From NCBI RefSeq assembly GCF_028748185.1, contig NZ_CP118164.1, positions 6,101,814 to 6,165,813 of the forward strand: a DNA stretch of 64,000 nucleotides, in the 5' to 3' direction. Origin of the DNA: Bremerella sp. P1. Lineage in GTDB: Bacteria > Planctomycetota > Planctomycetia > Pirellulales > Pirellulaceae. The stretch's first letter is position 1, and every line of letters begins with the position of its first letter. Positions 30,367 to 39,950 of the stretch are shown piece after piece. A program made the position numbers and the translations under genes. Under the pieces are notes generated by a model. The model saw nothing but the letters and a program-made list of their open reading frames with translations, was not told the DNA's origin and did not search any database.

Positions 30367-30777
30367 CTATCTTCTTTGTGCAGGAATATCGAGATCGTGC
30401 GTTGTTTCTTCCTGCGGAAGATCAATCTCGAAGGTGTGTTCGGCAAGAGGCCCCTGAAGCTCGGATGCCTCCGTAGTTGTCGATTCGGTCGCGATCACAT
30501 GCACGTGATGGGGGCCGCCCACGGTGCCACGTCCATCGCGGGCTGTGTCGTAGTGACCGTCGACGATGCGAGCTGTTCCTTGTGGGCCGCGGTTTCCTTT
30601 CTGGCTGTCTGGAGTAAAGACAATCGCTCCACCAGGAACGGGTTCGCCATTGTATTTAACCGATCCAGACACATCATAGCGTTTCGGACCGTCATCTTGT
30701 TGGCAACCGAGGACTAGCGGCAACAACAAGACTGAAAGTGCCGCCATGCGAAGATGATCACGGGTATTTCTCGGCAT
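30367..30777 (-). CDS. Small lipoprotein, carboxypeptidase-regulatory/transthyretin-like
   Basis: The ATG at 30777 is preceded by AAGGA and gives a 136-residue lipoprotein, with lipobox LVLGC at about residue 25. A second in-frame ATG at 30837 overlaps the stop of the DUF1559 gene (TGATG). It would lengthen the leader by 20 residues, so it is less likely. The mature part YDVSGSVKYNGEPVPGGAIV resembles the small lipoprotein at 22575-22970 and belongs to the same DUF1559-associated class. A histidine-rich spot (GGPHHVHVI) is notable. It is the last gene of the ECF-sigma-to-lipoprotein chain. Confidence 0.83.
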   Translation of the reverse strand: MPRNTRDHLRMAALSVLLLPLVLGCQQDDGPKRYDVSGSVKYNGEPVPGGAIVFTPDSQKGNRGPQGTARIVDGHYDTARDGRGTVGGPHHVHVIATESTTTEASELQGPLAEHTFEIDLPQEETTHDLDIPAQRR

Positions 30778-30836
30778 TCTAAGGTCCTTACCAAAGCGTA
30801 GGATTCCAGCATTCAATTGAGATGCGAACGTACGCA

Positions 30837-31817
30837 TCAGTCGAATGATGCGACTTCGTTTCCATTGCGACTGGCTGTTGCCAAATACAAGTCCATGTCG
30901 ATGTTTTCGGAAATAAAGTGAACACTGCTATCAGCCATCAGCACTTGGGTACCTCCGGGATGCATACTGCTGAAACTCATGTTATTGAAGTTGCCGGAAA
31001 CAAAACCCTGAATATTGATGCCGAACTTGACGTTCTTGCTCATGCCGCACGAGTGATCGGCACATCCGCGTGACCATGCGCGAGGAGCAGGGGCTCCGGT
31101 GGGATATTCGTTCGTGGAGAGCTCACCGACCATGATGGTGTTAGACGTACCATCGGTGACATCGCGAAAGCCAATCTTGCTGTTGGCCCCTAGGACTCCC
31201 TGATTCGAGACTTCATTGAAGGAGTCGCAATTGGGAGCAGATCCGCTATCGGATGACTTCTTGCAAAACAATTGGTACCCGGTACCAACCGGCCCCATAT
31301 TGCCTACATAGTGTCCAGCGAACATTGGTCCGATGACCGCATCGCTGTTGTCGATGATCGTTTCATCAGTGTGATCCGAATGTGTCAGCGGGGCACTGGG
31401 ACACTGGTATACAGGCGGCACGGTTGTAACCACTCTGCGGTTTGGTCTTCCGCGCCACCCTTGTATGTGGTTGAACTGATCGGCCATCGCTGAGAACTCA
31501 ACCTGCGGCAGGATGGCAACGAGGAAGCTATGAGACGTAGCACCAAACGCGGTGTTTTCGTTGTTGCTCGATGGCGATGGGCCCATGTATCGGAAGCCGC
31601 CTGGCGGAAAGGATTGATAGACATCGTGGTAATTATGCAGGGCGATGCCGATCTGATTGAGATTGGCCTGACAACTCATGCGCCGAGCCGCCTCACACGC
31701 CTGTTGTACCGCAGGCAGCAATAAGGCAATAAGAATCCCGATAATGGCGATCACCACCAGTAATTCGACGAGAGTAAAACCTAAGTACCTTTTCTTCCGT
31801 CCGTTGCTTGTTGACAT
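30837..31817 (-). CDS. DUF1559 prepilin-like protein
   Basis: The start at 31817 ([20 protein letters not shown]) gives 326 residues, with a basic leader, G|FTLVE cleavage site and hydrophobic helix as in type IV pseudopilins. [20 protein letters not shown] and the C-terminal [20 protein letters not shown] are DUF1559 signatures. Three extra cysteines in the C-terminal half (for example [10 protein letters not shown]) could form disulfides. It follows the DUF1501 gene by 79 bases. The family function is not established. Confidence 0.9.
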   Translation of the reverse strand: MSTSNGRKKRYLGFTLVELLVVIAIIGILIALLLPAVQQACEAARRMSCQANLNQIGIALHNYHDVYQSFPPGGFRYMGPSPSSNNENTAFGATSHSFLVAILPQVEFSAMADQFNHIQGWRGRPNRRVVTTVPPVYQCPSAPLTHSDHTDETIIDNSDAVIGPMFAGHYVGNMGPVGTGYQLFCKKSSDSGSAPNCDSFNEVSNQGVLGANSKIGFRDVTDGTSNTIMVGELSTNEYPTGAPAPRAWSRGCADHSCGMSKNVKFGINIQGFVSGNFNNMSFSSMHPGGTQVLMADSSVHFISENIDMDLYLATASRNGNEVASFD

Positions 31818-31896
31818 AATGTATGACCTCGGAAAAGTAAGAATGGTCAAAAGCAGGCCGTTTGCCCATAAATGGATGAGTTCGTAGGTCGGAGGT

Positions 31897-33321
31897 TTAA
31901 GCCGACTTCAGTGCTTCTTGAATCACTTCGCCGCCGAGAACAGTAGGAATCTCCTTGCGGTTGTTATGCGGGTAGATGAGTTGATGTTGGTCGATGCCGA
32001 GCGTGTGCAGGATGGTGGCATGGAGATCGTGTGGTGATAACGGGCGATCAACGGGGACGAAACCAAGTTCGTCGGTCGCACCGATTACCTGACCACCCTT
32101 GATGCCGCCTCCGGCCAACCACATTGTGTAGCCGGCGGGTGAGTGGTCGCGTCCCCGTGCGTCGCCTGTCCGTGTCCCTTCGGTTGTGGGAGTGCGACCA
32201 AATTCTCCGCCCCATACAACAAGGGTCTCATCAAGCAGTCCCCGCTGTTTCAAATCTGCCAAGAGGGCGGCAACCGGCTGGTCGGTGGCCTTGCAGCGGG
32301 CAACGTGATTCGACTTGAGTGAACCATGAGCGTCCCACCCGCCGTTACGTAGTTGAATGAAGCGGACGCCCTGTTCCACCAGGCGCCTAGCGAGTAGGCA
32401 CTGGCGTCCAAATGCCGCCGTCGCCTTCTCGTGGATGCCGTAGGCTTTTTGGGTTTCGGCAGTTTCCGAAGACAATTCGAGGACTTCAGGGGCTTCCATC
32501 TGCATGCGAAAGCCGAGTTCGTACGACTCAATCCGTGCCTGAAGTTCCGAATTCTGAGCTTGTTGTTCAAGGTGCTGATCGTTCATCCAGCGGATAAACT
32601 CGAGTTGCTGGCGGCGCTCACTTTCGGAATAGAGCTGAGGCATTTCGGAATAGGGAATACCTTGCCGGGCATCGAGTATGGTTCCCTGGTATTGGGCTGG
32701 CAGGAATCCAGAGGCCCAGCCGGGGCGTTGTGGGGCTGGGCCGTTCTCGTTCGAGGAAAGCATCACGAAACCAGGCAAGTTTTGAGCGGGACTTCCCAAC
32801 CCATACGTCACCCAAGCGCCCATGCTCGGGCGATCTCCCAATCCTGAGCCGGTCAACGTGATGCACTCGCCGGGACCATGAACAGGAATACGATGATTCA
32901 GCGAGCGGAATACGCAGATATCATCCACATGCTTCGAAGTATGGGGCAACAGATCGGAAGCCTCGATGCCACTTTGGCCGTGACGCTTAAACCGAAACGG
33001 GGAGGCCATTAGCTTCGAGTGGACGCCCGATCGGGGAATGTTGGGAACGTTGGCAACGATACTCGCCGGCACGTACTGGCCGTCCATTTTTGAGAGTTGC
33101 GGTTTGGGATCCCAAGTGTCGACGTGCCCAGGCCCCCCGGACATGAACAAAAATATCACGGACTTGGCCGTTGGCTTGAAGTGGGGCAGTTGCTTGTGCT
33201 TGTCAGTCGATGGAGATCCCCAAGCTAAGTCGTGTTGAAGCAGAGAATGCAATGCCATGGCCCCAATGCCGAGTCCGGCACTGTGAAACAGAGCGCGACG
33301 ATTCATTGAGATGTCAGACAC
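31897..33321 (-). CDS. DUF1501 domain-containing exported protein
   Basis: This protein of 474 residues carries the N-terminus [20 protein letters not shown], a twin-arginine type signal; the ATG at 33306 is an equally good start. Family motifs are [39 protein letters not shown] and [12 protein letters not shown] followed by [17 protein letters not shown]. It lies 24 bases after the PSD1 gene and ahead of the DUF1559 gene, so it is likely part of one long transcript starting at the sigma-factor gene. The catalytic role is unknown. Confidence 0.92.
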   Translation of the reverse strand: MSDISMNRRALFHSAGLGIGAMALHSLLQHDLAWGSPSTDKHKQLPHFKPTAKSVIFLFMSGGPGHVDTWDPKPQLSKMDGQYVPASIVANVPNIPRSGVHSKLMASPFRFKRHGQSGIEASDLLPHTSKHVDDICVFRSLNHRIPVHGPGECITLTGSGLGDRPSMGAWVTYGLGSPAQNLPGFVMLSSNENGPAPQRPGWASGFLPAQYQGTILDARQGIPYSEMPQLYSESERRQQLEFIRWMNDQHLEQQAQNSELQARIESYELGFRMQMEAPEVLELSSETAETQKAYGIHEKATAAFGRQCLLARRLVEQGVRFIQLRNGGWDAHGSLKSNHVARCKATDQPVAALLADLKQRGLLDETLVVWGGEFGRTPTTEGTRTGDARGRDHSPAGYTMWLAGGGIKGGQVIGATDELGFVPVDRPLSPHDLHATILHTLGIDQHQLIYPHNNRKEIPTVLGGEVIQEALKSA

Positions 33322-33345
33322 GGGCTAAGCTTTCTGGAGAGGGCA

Positions 33346-36300
33346 TTAGGGAAGGTAGACGAACTCGTTGAGGTTCATCAAAGCATGAAGCAATTGCGCG
33401 AGTTTGCGTCGTTCGCCGGCGGGAGTTGTTTCAGGTGTTTGGAGCATGGACAGGCAGCGACTAAGCTCCGGTTCAGTCGGAGAACGTCCAAGGATTCGCG
33501 AGAAGGCAAGTTCAATCTGAAGTTGGCGGTCGCTGCCAGCCTCTTTGGCAATTTGATCTGCAAGCGTTTGCGCTCGTCTCACGACAAAAGGATTGTTGAG
33601 CAGATAGAGTGGTTGCAACGCTACCGTCGATGTTTCACGACCAGGGCAACTACGGATTGCCTCCGGTGCATCAAACATCTGCATCACATCTGGAAGCTCG
33701 CTTCGTCTTTGGGAAAGGTAAATCGTTCGACGAAGTTCCTGTTCGTCACGATGAGGAGCGATACTGGGGCCGCCCACTTCTCGGTTGAGTTCTCCCGTGA
33801 CGACCAGCAGCGAGTCACGAATGGCTTCCGCCTGAAGTCGTCGTTGAGGCCAGCGCCAGAGGAAAATGTTCTCGGGGTCTATCTCATTGTTGTCGGCGTT
33901 GAAGGCTGCACTTTGTTGATAGGCTGCTGAGGTTAGAATCAGCCGTTGAATGTGTCGGGTGTCCCAAGAATTGTCCATAAGTTCCGCAGCCAGCCAATCG
34001 AGCAGCTTCGGGTGACTTGGCAGAGATCCATGGGTTCCAAAATCGCTGGGAGTCGCGACGATACCGCGGCCAAAATACATTTGCCAAAGTCGATTCACCC
34101 AAACACGAGCGACCAATGGATTGGCGCGACTACCTAGCCACTGAGACAACGCTTGGCGCGCGGTAGGGGCGAGTTCCGACGGAGTGGTCCCGAGTACGGC
34201 TGGCCAACCAGGTTCGACACGTAATCCGGGGGTATTCACGTCGCCGCGAATTAATATGTGAGTTTCCGTCTGCTTGAGAAAGTCAGGGGAGTAGGGAAGA
34301 GGGGAACGGTTCACGACTGGCAAGTACTCAAGATCTTCCCGACCGGTCTCCGGCGAATAGTAGCCCCAGGTATGAGCAGGATACTCCGCAGGATCGATCT
34401 TAAGCTTCTTCGCTTCTCGCAGGTAGAAGTTGTAAGAGCCCTTAGAAAACCATTGCTCGATTTCTTGGGCCGGAGGAGCGTGGGAATTTGGGAGCCGGAT
34501 ATTTCCCAACTGACCTTTCGAGAAAAAGGCCAGGAACCGGTAGTAGTCTCTTTGTGAGATAGGTTCAAACTTGTGGTTATGACACTGGGCACACTCCATT
34601 GTCAGCCCCAGCAAGGCGCTGGATGTGTTGTCGACGATATCGAACATCACGTCAGTCCGCTGAAGGGCTTTGTCCATCTGATTGCCGCTAATGCGGGCCG
34701 ACGCGAGAAAACCGGTTGCAATCACAGCTTGATCAGATGCTTTCTTTAGTTCGTCGCCTGAGAGCTGCTCTTTTAAGAACTGATCGTAGGGTTTGTTGTT
34801 GTTGAAACTATCGATGACGTAGTCTCGATATCGCCACGCAAAAGGACGCGGGATGTCGTGCTGGTGACCTTCGCTTTCCCCCCAACGAACAAGATCAAGC
34901 CACATACGACCTGTTCTTTCGCCGGCGTGGGGAGATGCGAGAACACGATCGACGAGCCTGTCGTATGCCCCAGGAGCGTAGTCCTTCAAGAACGTATTGG
35001 TCTCTTCTTCCGTTGGGGGCAAACCAAGTGCGTTGAGATAAAGGCGGCGGATCTGAATGCGTCGGTCCGCTTGCTTCGATGGGACAAGGCCCATCTCACG
35101 TTGTCTTTTCGTGAGGAAGGCGTCAATTGGGTTAATTTTGATGACGCCTTCGACTTGAGGAACCTCAGGTCGTTCCACCCGGTGAAAGGCCCAATGATCC
35201 GATTCGACTTTGGGTTCAGGGAGCAACTCGTCGTCCCAACTGAGCCCTTGTTCAATCCAGGCTGAAATCATGGCAACCTGCTTTTCGGACAATGGTTCTC
35301 CGTCAGGGGGCATTCTTTCGGTATCAGAATTGGACATTAGAGCTTGCAGTAAAGGATTGTTGCGACTGTTGCCGGGAATCGCCAATGCATGCCCCGTGCT
35401 ATGGCCGAGCAGCTCACTACGGACATCGAGACGATACCCTGAGTCAGGAAACTCTCCAGCGTGGCACTCGAAACAGCGTTGCTTAAGTAGCGGGTAAACA
35501 TCCCGCTTGAAATCGACAGTCTGGCTCCAAACAGCTTTCGGCTTCGACGGATCTCCGTTATTGACCGGGCCACTGGCATTTAGAAAGTCGAATGCTTCGT
35601 GCCAGCTAGAAGAGAGCGCCAGGTCGCCTACGCGAATACGATCGTCATGTTCTGTCTTTAGGCCAGTGGCGAAACCGACCCAGTTAAATTGGTGCAGACC
35701 TGCTTGGCCGCTGATTGTGAGATGGGGTTTCTCTTGCGATTCTGGTTGGGGATTGATCCACAATTCCATTTGAGTAAAGTCATTGCGGTCGCCAGGCTTC
35801 TCTTTCGACAATCGGGTAATCAGTCGGTAAGTCTCCCCCGGCTCTAACTTATGCTGGCTCCAGGCTGTATGGCTCGAGCCAAAGCGAAGCATGAAGACAT
35901 TCTGCCCTTTGCTCGGGCCGCGGTCGGCCAAGTGAATGCCGATATTGGGAATTCCTGAGTTATGTACGGCCTGATCGCTGCCTTCGGTACGATCGAGCCA
36001 CAGCACGAAGAACTCCGGGTCGGGACTTCCCCGGACGCGTTTTGGTTCATAGACAAAGCGGAATGCGACAAAAACTTCATCTTCCGTATAAACACGGTCC
36101 AGTTGCCGACGAAGTGGGTTATTGCGTCCGCCAGTGCCTCGAATCAAGACCGATGGCCACTGTGAATCCGCGGCAGGATCGAAAGTTGCGGGCAATATGC
36201 GGGACAGCTTCCAGCCACCTCGCCAGCCATCGACACTTTCAGTTGGGGATAAATCAGCAGAAAGTTCTGTCGATGGATCCAAGCGGTCCGCGACGATGGG

Positions 36301-36402
36301 GAAGGGCTCAGCGAATGCCTCGGGTACCGACATCGCTAAACCGCAGATACCCAGGTAGCATGTGAGAAAAGTCTTAGGTAGTGAACCTATCAACTTCATC
36401 AA
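33346..36402 (-). CDS. PSD1 cytochrome with N-terminal domain shared with the adjacent FecR protein
   Basis: This exported protein of 1018 residues has a signal peptide in residues 1-32. A beta-rich domain at about 55-275 contains EFFVLWLD and FTQMELWINP. The cytochrome c domain follows with CFECH at residue 310. DUF1549 carries a second heme motif in CAQCHNHKFEPI, and DUF1553 ends the protein. The N-terminal domain matches the C-terminal region of the FecR-type protein encoded directly upstream. This is unusual and suggests a common ligand or a direct interaction. The gene is 39 bases downstream of that FecR gene and just upstream of a DUF1501 gene. Confidence 0.92.
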   Translation of the reverse strand: MMKLIGSLPKTFLTCYLGICGLAMSVPEAFAEPFPIVADRLDPSTELSADLSPTESVDGWRGGWKLSRILPATFDPAADSQWPSVLIRGTGGRNNPLRRQLDRVYTEDEVFVAFRFVYEPKRVRGSPDPEFFVLWLDRTEGSDQAVHNSGIPNIGIHLADRGPSKGQNVFMLRFGSSHTAWSQHKLEPGETYRLITRLSKEKPGDRNDFTQMELWINPQPESQEKPHLTISGQAGLHQFNWVGFATGLKTEHDDRIRVGDLALSSSWHEAFDFLNASGPVNNGDPSKPKAVWSQTVDFKRDVYPLLKQRCFECHAGEFPDSGYRLDVRSELLGHSTGHALAIPGNSRNNPLLQALMSNSDTERMPPDGEPLSEKQVAMISAWIEQGLSWDDELLPEPKVESDHWAFHRVERPEVPQVEGVIKINPIDAFLTKRQREMGLVPSKQADRRIQIRRLYLNALGLPPTEEETNTFLKDYAPGAYDRLVDRVLASPHAGERTGRMWLDLVRWGESEGHQHDIPRPFAWRYRDYVIDSFNNNKPYDQFLKEQLSGDELKKASDQAVIATGFLASARISGNQMDKALQRTDVMFDIVDNTSSALLGLTMECAQCHNHKFEPISQRDYYRFLAFFSKGQLGNIRLPNSHAPPAQEIEQWFSKGSYNFYLREAKKLKIDPAEYPAHTWGYYSPETGREDLEYLPVVNRSPLPYSPDFLKQTETHILIRGDVNTPGLRVEPGWPAVLGTTPSELAPTARQALSQWLGSRANPLVARVWVNRLWQMYFGRGIVATPSDFGTHGSLPSHPKLLDWLAAELMDNSWDTRHIQRLILTSAAYQQSAAFNADNNEIDPENIFLWRWPQRRLQAEAIRDSLLVVTGELNREVGGPSIAPHRDEQELRRTIYLSQRRSELPDVMQMFDAPEAIRSCPGRETSTVALQPLYLLNNPFVVRRAQTLADQIAKEAGSDRQLQIELAFSRILGRSPTEPELSRCLSMLQTPETTPAGERRKLAQLLHALMNLNEFVYLP

Positions 36403-36441
36403 TTCAGAGCCTTTAATTCGAGGAGGGAGAGCAAAGGATGC

Positions 36442-38178
36442 TCAAGGGGAGAGACGAGGCTGGAGGACATCGGGCAGGGTAAAATCAATCAGTAGTCGAT
36501 CAATCCAAAGTCTGTCTTCTGGTTCGGTATTCTTTCCCATACGAAAGCCCAGGGTAGACAGTGCGTCATCTCCTTGCCCCGGAGGTAGTTCGTAGACGAG
36601 GTCGGGCGAGCCAATTGAATCTACATCAGGATTGATCCATAGTTCGATCTGATTAAATTTTGACTGGCTGGATTTGCGGAGACGCCCAACGAGAAAGAAT
36701 CGGACGTCATCCCCTGTTAAGGGTCGGTTATCCTGATGATCTAGTTTGAGTCGGGCGAAGTACTCGCCGAAACGAATGCCTGCATTGGGTCTGGTGGAAT
36801 GACTGTTTCCTTTGCCCAGGTTATTATCGAACCAGACTGCGAAAAAGTCGTCGGGATCGAGTCCCTGATATCGCCCTAAGAAACTAAAACAGAAATCTCG
36901 ATTCAGTGGTTTAGGCAGTCGTGTTTCCAACCGGTTGCAGATAGATGGATAGGCCGGATCACGACCATCCATCTCGATGACATACGGATCTCCAGAGATT
37001 CCCTGCCACCGCAAGGGAGCATCCAGAACGGCGACGCGAGCGAATTGTCCGTCGACGATCCAAGGATGTAACACAACTTGCTCTTCCTCATTCTGCTTCT
37101 GGAAGGGAGAGAAGTCTTCGACCAACCAGGCCGTGACGGGAACGGTTTGTTCAATTGCGCCTGGAGTTCTTGCCAAGCGGGAAAGTGCTTCTGAGAGGGG
37201 CATGGTGTGCATGGCGGGAGGGTATTGGCCATTGCGCGCCAATTGAATCTGTTCAAGCGACGGCAGTGAGACACGATCACTTGAATCAACGCTGGCCAGA
37301 GAAATGTCCGTGAATTCAGACCGAGACTGTGAGTAACGAGAAGTTGCTTTGGAGCTTAACAGCAGAGCCTTATCTGGCTCGGGGTCTTGTCGAGATTGAA
37401 CGGTGACTTCCCCCTCATACACCTGGACACTTGCTTGTCCGGTCGCATCAACCTCTGCTCCAAATTTCGTACCGAGGTCTACGATTTTCATGTCTGGCGT
37501 AAAGATGGTGAATCCACGCGCTTCTTCGGGAACAACCGCGGCCAGCTTGCCTCGATGCAACACAGCCTTCCAGGCGGAGTGAAATTCTAGTTGAGCCGGT
37601 CCCTGGAGACTTACACCACTACCGCACTCGAACGCAAGACGTACCAACCCTGAGTCAAGTTTTAGCTCCTCACCTGAGCGAAACGGCATGCCGTATTCTA
37701 AAGTTCCGTTTGAATGCGACAGGACGGCATCTTCACTATCAATTAGAATGGCCGCAACCTTAGGCGGATCAGAGCCCAATGCTGCCAAGTCGGTAGGCGG
37801 ATTTGCTTTTGTTTTGGGCCACAGAAAGACAGCAATGAGAACTGTCGCGGCGAGTCCGGCGAACAACAAGCCCACACTTTGCCAGCTTCTCCGTTGCGGC
37901 TGGGTCAAGGTCAACTTCGGTTCGACGACACTCGCAATCGACGGTTCGCTGATATGTTCAGACGTTTGGTCAGTCGATTGAGTCGAGAAATCGACGTAGG
38001 TCCATTCCAGGAGAGTGTCGGATACGATTTGATCGACATACACCTGGCGAAGCTCTGTCGACCTCTCAAGGAGTTCCGTCAGACGTGCCTCTTCGACTTC
38101 TGTCAGGCCCGCACTGAGCATGCCAGTGATGAGTCGTTCAAATTCGAGTCGAAGTTCTTGGGAAATCTGGTCGCTCAT
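36442..38178 (-). CDS. FecR-domain membrane protein with C-terminal sensor-like domain
   Basis: The start at 38178 overlaps the stop of the sigma-factor gene (ATGA) and is preceded by GGAGG. The protein is 578 residues. The N-terminal ~100 residues are cytoplasmic, helical and acidic, as in anti-sigma-like FecR proteins. One membrane helix ([20 protein letters not shown]) spans about 101-120. A periplasmic FecR domain follows (about 178-268, with [18 protein letters not shown]), then a beta-rich domain at about 350-568 with DDFFAVWFD and [10 protein letters not shown]. That last domain also occurs at the N-terminus of the next gene product. Its likely job is to control the coupled ECF sigma factor from the membrane. 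Confidence 0.88.
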   Translation of the reverse strand: MSDQISQELRLEFERLITGMLSAGLTEVEEARLTELLERSTELRQVYVDQIVSDTLLEWTYVDFSTQSTDQTSEHISEPSIASVVEPKLTLTQPQRRSWQSVGLLFAGLAATVLIAVFLWPKTKANPPTDLAALGSDPPKVAAILIDSEDAVLSHSNGTLEYGMPFRSGEELKLDSGLVRLAFECGSGVSLQGPAQLEFHSAWKAVLHRGKLAAVVPEEARGFTIFTPDMKIVDLGTKFGAEVDATGQASVQVYEGEVTVQSRQDPEPDKALLLSSKATSRYSQSRSEFTDISLASVDSSDRVSLPSLEQIQLARNGQYPPAMHTMPLSEALSRLARTPGAIEQTVPVTAWLVEDFSPFQKQNEEEQVVLHPWIVDGQFARVAVLDAPLRWQGISGDPYVIEMDGRDPAYPSICNRLETRLPKPLNRDFCFSFLGRYQGLDPDDFFAVWFDNNLGKGNSHSTRPNAGIRFGEYFARLKLDHQDNRPLTGDDVRFFLVGRLRKSSQSKFNQIELWINPDVDSIGSPDLVYELPPGQGDDALSTLGFRMGKNTEPEDRLWIDRLLIDFTLPDVLQPRLSP

Positions 38179-38729
38179 AACGAAACCTCCACACGAAGAG
38201 CCCGTTCGACACACTCCTTGAGTGACTTTCGCAGCCGGTAAAGCGTCATCGCTACCGCTTGCGGTTGGCGTCCCAGACTGCTTGCCAATTCATTGACAGA
38301 GACGTTGTGCTGGTAGCGTGACTGAAGGATGTCCTTCTGACTGGAGGGCAACTTTTCGATGCACCGTCGAAGCTCTTCGGCACGCTCGTTCATCTGTTCT
38401 AACTGCATGGCGGCGCGGTTAGCCAAATCCTCGATCAATTCCTCATTGAGTGAGATATGGGGCTTTCGTCCACGAGACTTCAGAAATGAAAGTGCCTGAA
38501 GATGGGCAATCCGACACGCCCAGCTTGCGAAGGGTCGACTAGTGTCGTATTCGTTTCGCTTACGCCACAGAACCAGGTTGGTCTCCTGCAAAACATCGTC
38601 AACATCCGCCGGAGCGCGAACAATGGTCCGGAGAAAGGCGGTCAGTGGTAGCTGGTGCTGCGCGATCAGCGATACAAGTCGCTCGTCCATCTCACTGACG
38701 GTTTGCGGAAGTTCGGATGGGCATCGCAT
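38175..38729 (-). CDS. ECF-type RNA polymerase sigma factor
   Basis: This 184-residue sigma-70-family factor has region 2 (AFLRTIVRAPADVDDVLQET, then RPFASWACRIAHLQALSF) and a C-terminal region 4 helix-turn-helix (LASSLGRQPQAVAMTLYRLR). It belongs to the planctomycete/verrucomicrobial type with a KLPSSQKDIL segment before region 4. An internal ATG at 38690 fits the usual N-terminus MDERLVSLI, and neither start has a strong ribosome site. The 4-base overlap with the FecR gene shows translational coupling. It probably directs transcription of this locus and possibly other PSD1/DUF1501 loci. Confidence 0.9.
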   Translation of the reverse strand: MRCPSELPQTVSEMDERLVSLIAQHQLPLTAFLRTIVRAPADVDDVLQETNLVLWRKRNEYDTSRPFASWACRIAHLQALSFLKSRGRKPHISLNEELIEDLANRAAMQLEQMNERAEELRRCIEKLPSSQKDILQSRYQHNVSVNELASSLGRQPQAVAMTLYRLRKSLKECVERALRVEVSL

Positions 38730-39113
38730 CCCGAGATCCGGGGTCGTCGATCGCGGTTCGCTTTGGTCGGAAATGTTGGAGACTCCCGGGTTTAGCGAGA
38801 AAAACGCATCGACGGAATCGCTTGATTCATCGGCAACACGTTGCGAATAGGAGATTATCTAACAGTACTTATCCAACATTCGCGGTTTATAACGCGAGGT
38901 ATTCAAAAAAAATGAGTTTTCGTGAAAATGCGGTCCCTTAAGTGAAATGAAGAAGGACGTTAAGAGCCATTGGCAAGGTGCATGACGTCGAGTGGTTAGA
39001 CGGCAAGTTGGGGTGTAAGTTCTAGAATCACGACGTTGATACTTTCTAGATATGCCGTATCTCGCAAGCTGCGCCCAACGGTGACGTCGTCAACGTCGCG
39101 TGGCGGCACCAGC
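38730..39113. other. Intergenic region upstream of the sigma-factor gene
   Basis: These 384 bases separate the end of atpG from the sigma-factor gene, both on the minus strand, so they hold the ATPase transcript end and the sigma-gene promoter. An inverted repeat TCTAGAA (39021-39027) and TTCTAGA (39044-39050) lies within an outer ACGGCA (39000-39005)/TGCCGT (39053-39058) pair. It sits about 60 bases past the atpG stop and is a weak candidate terminator. No gene was recognised. Confidence 0.5.
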
Positions 39114-39950
39114 CTAGGTACTCGTAAAGAGTCCCTTTCTGCGAGAACCGGCAACGATATCGAGTAGTTCCTGCGTAATTCTTTCGCGGTGATTGTTGGC
39201 GAGCTGGCGGCGTACCATTTCCGTGGTGTCTTTGAGCCACTTATTGGCAGACTCAGCGGCGAAAAGACGCATACCATGCTCCGACGCGAGAGCATCGAGA
39301 AGAAGCTCGTACAGAATCGTATAGAGATATTCGCGGGTTGCAACATGACGCAAATGTTGCTTCGTCTGATAGTGATTAGGCCTTTGCAATGGAGCAGATT
39401 GTGGAAGCCTCGTTGGCAGAATCTGAGTCAGGTGTGGAGTGAACTTTCCCGCACCGCCAAATTCCGCGGAAATTACAAAGAGATGTCCAACCTGGCGAGT
39501 GTGGAAATCATCCAGAACGTTTTGGGCGACTTCTAGCAGTACATTTGGGGCACCATCCACGCTGGTCGGGGCATGATACCAGTGTTTCGGGCTCAGCTTA
39601 TATCGTTTTAGCAACCCCTGTGGTCTTTTGCCGATACAGTACAACACATAGTCTGTTTGCTGTGAGAGTGTTTCAGCAGCGAATTCGATCAGGCGGAGGT
39701 TATAGTCACCGCATAGCCCCAGATCAGAAACGATAAGTACGATGCCCAGCGGAGGGACGATATCGACTTGTCCACCGACGCCCGCCGCGGCGAGGGTGGC
39801 TTCCACCTCGGCACGATAGGTTTGGATCGCTGGTAACGCTTGTCGGCTCTCGCGGAAATGATGGGCCGAGAAGGAGCGCATTGCTGAGATTGCATCATCA
39901 AGTGCTCCCAGGGTGTGAATTCGCTGTTGTAAGTATCGTTCGCGGTTCAC
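39114..39950 (-). CDS. atpG: N-ATPase gamma subunit
   Basis: The GTG at 39950 overlaps the atpA stop (GTGA), giving a 278-residue gamma subunit, the rotor shaft of the F-type ATPase. The N-terminus RERYLQQRIHTLGALDDAIS and the middle LLIVSDLGLCGDYNLRLIEF match gamma subunits. The C-terminal TEMVRRQLANNHRERITQEL is the second long helix of the shaft. Longer frames upstream (to 40016) lie inside atpA. It is the last gene of the nine-gene N-ATPase operon. Confidence 0.9.
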   Translation of the reverse strand: MNRERYLQQRIHTLGALDDAISAMRSFSAHHFRESRQALPAIQTYRAEVEATLAAAGVGGQVDIVPPLGIVLIVSDLGLCGDYNLRLIEFAAETLSQQTDYVLYCIGKRPQGLLKRYKLSPKHWYHAPTSVDGAPNVLLEVAQNVLDDFHTRQVGHLFVISAEFGGAGKFTPHLTQILPTRLPQSAPLQRPNHYQTKQHLRHVATREYLYTILYELLLDALASEHGMRLFAAESANKWLKDTTEMVRRQLANNHRERITQELLDIVAGSRRKGLFTST

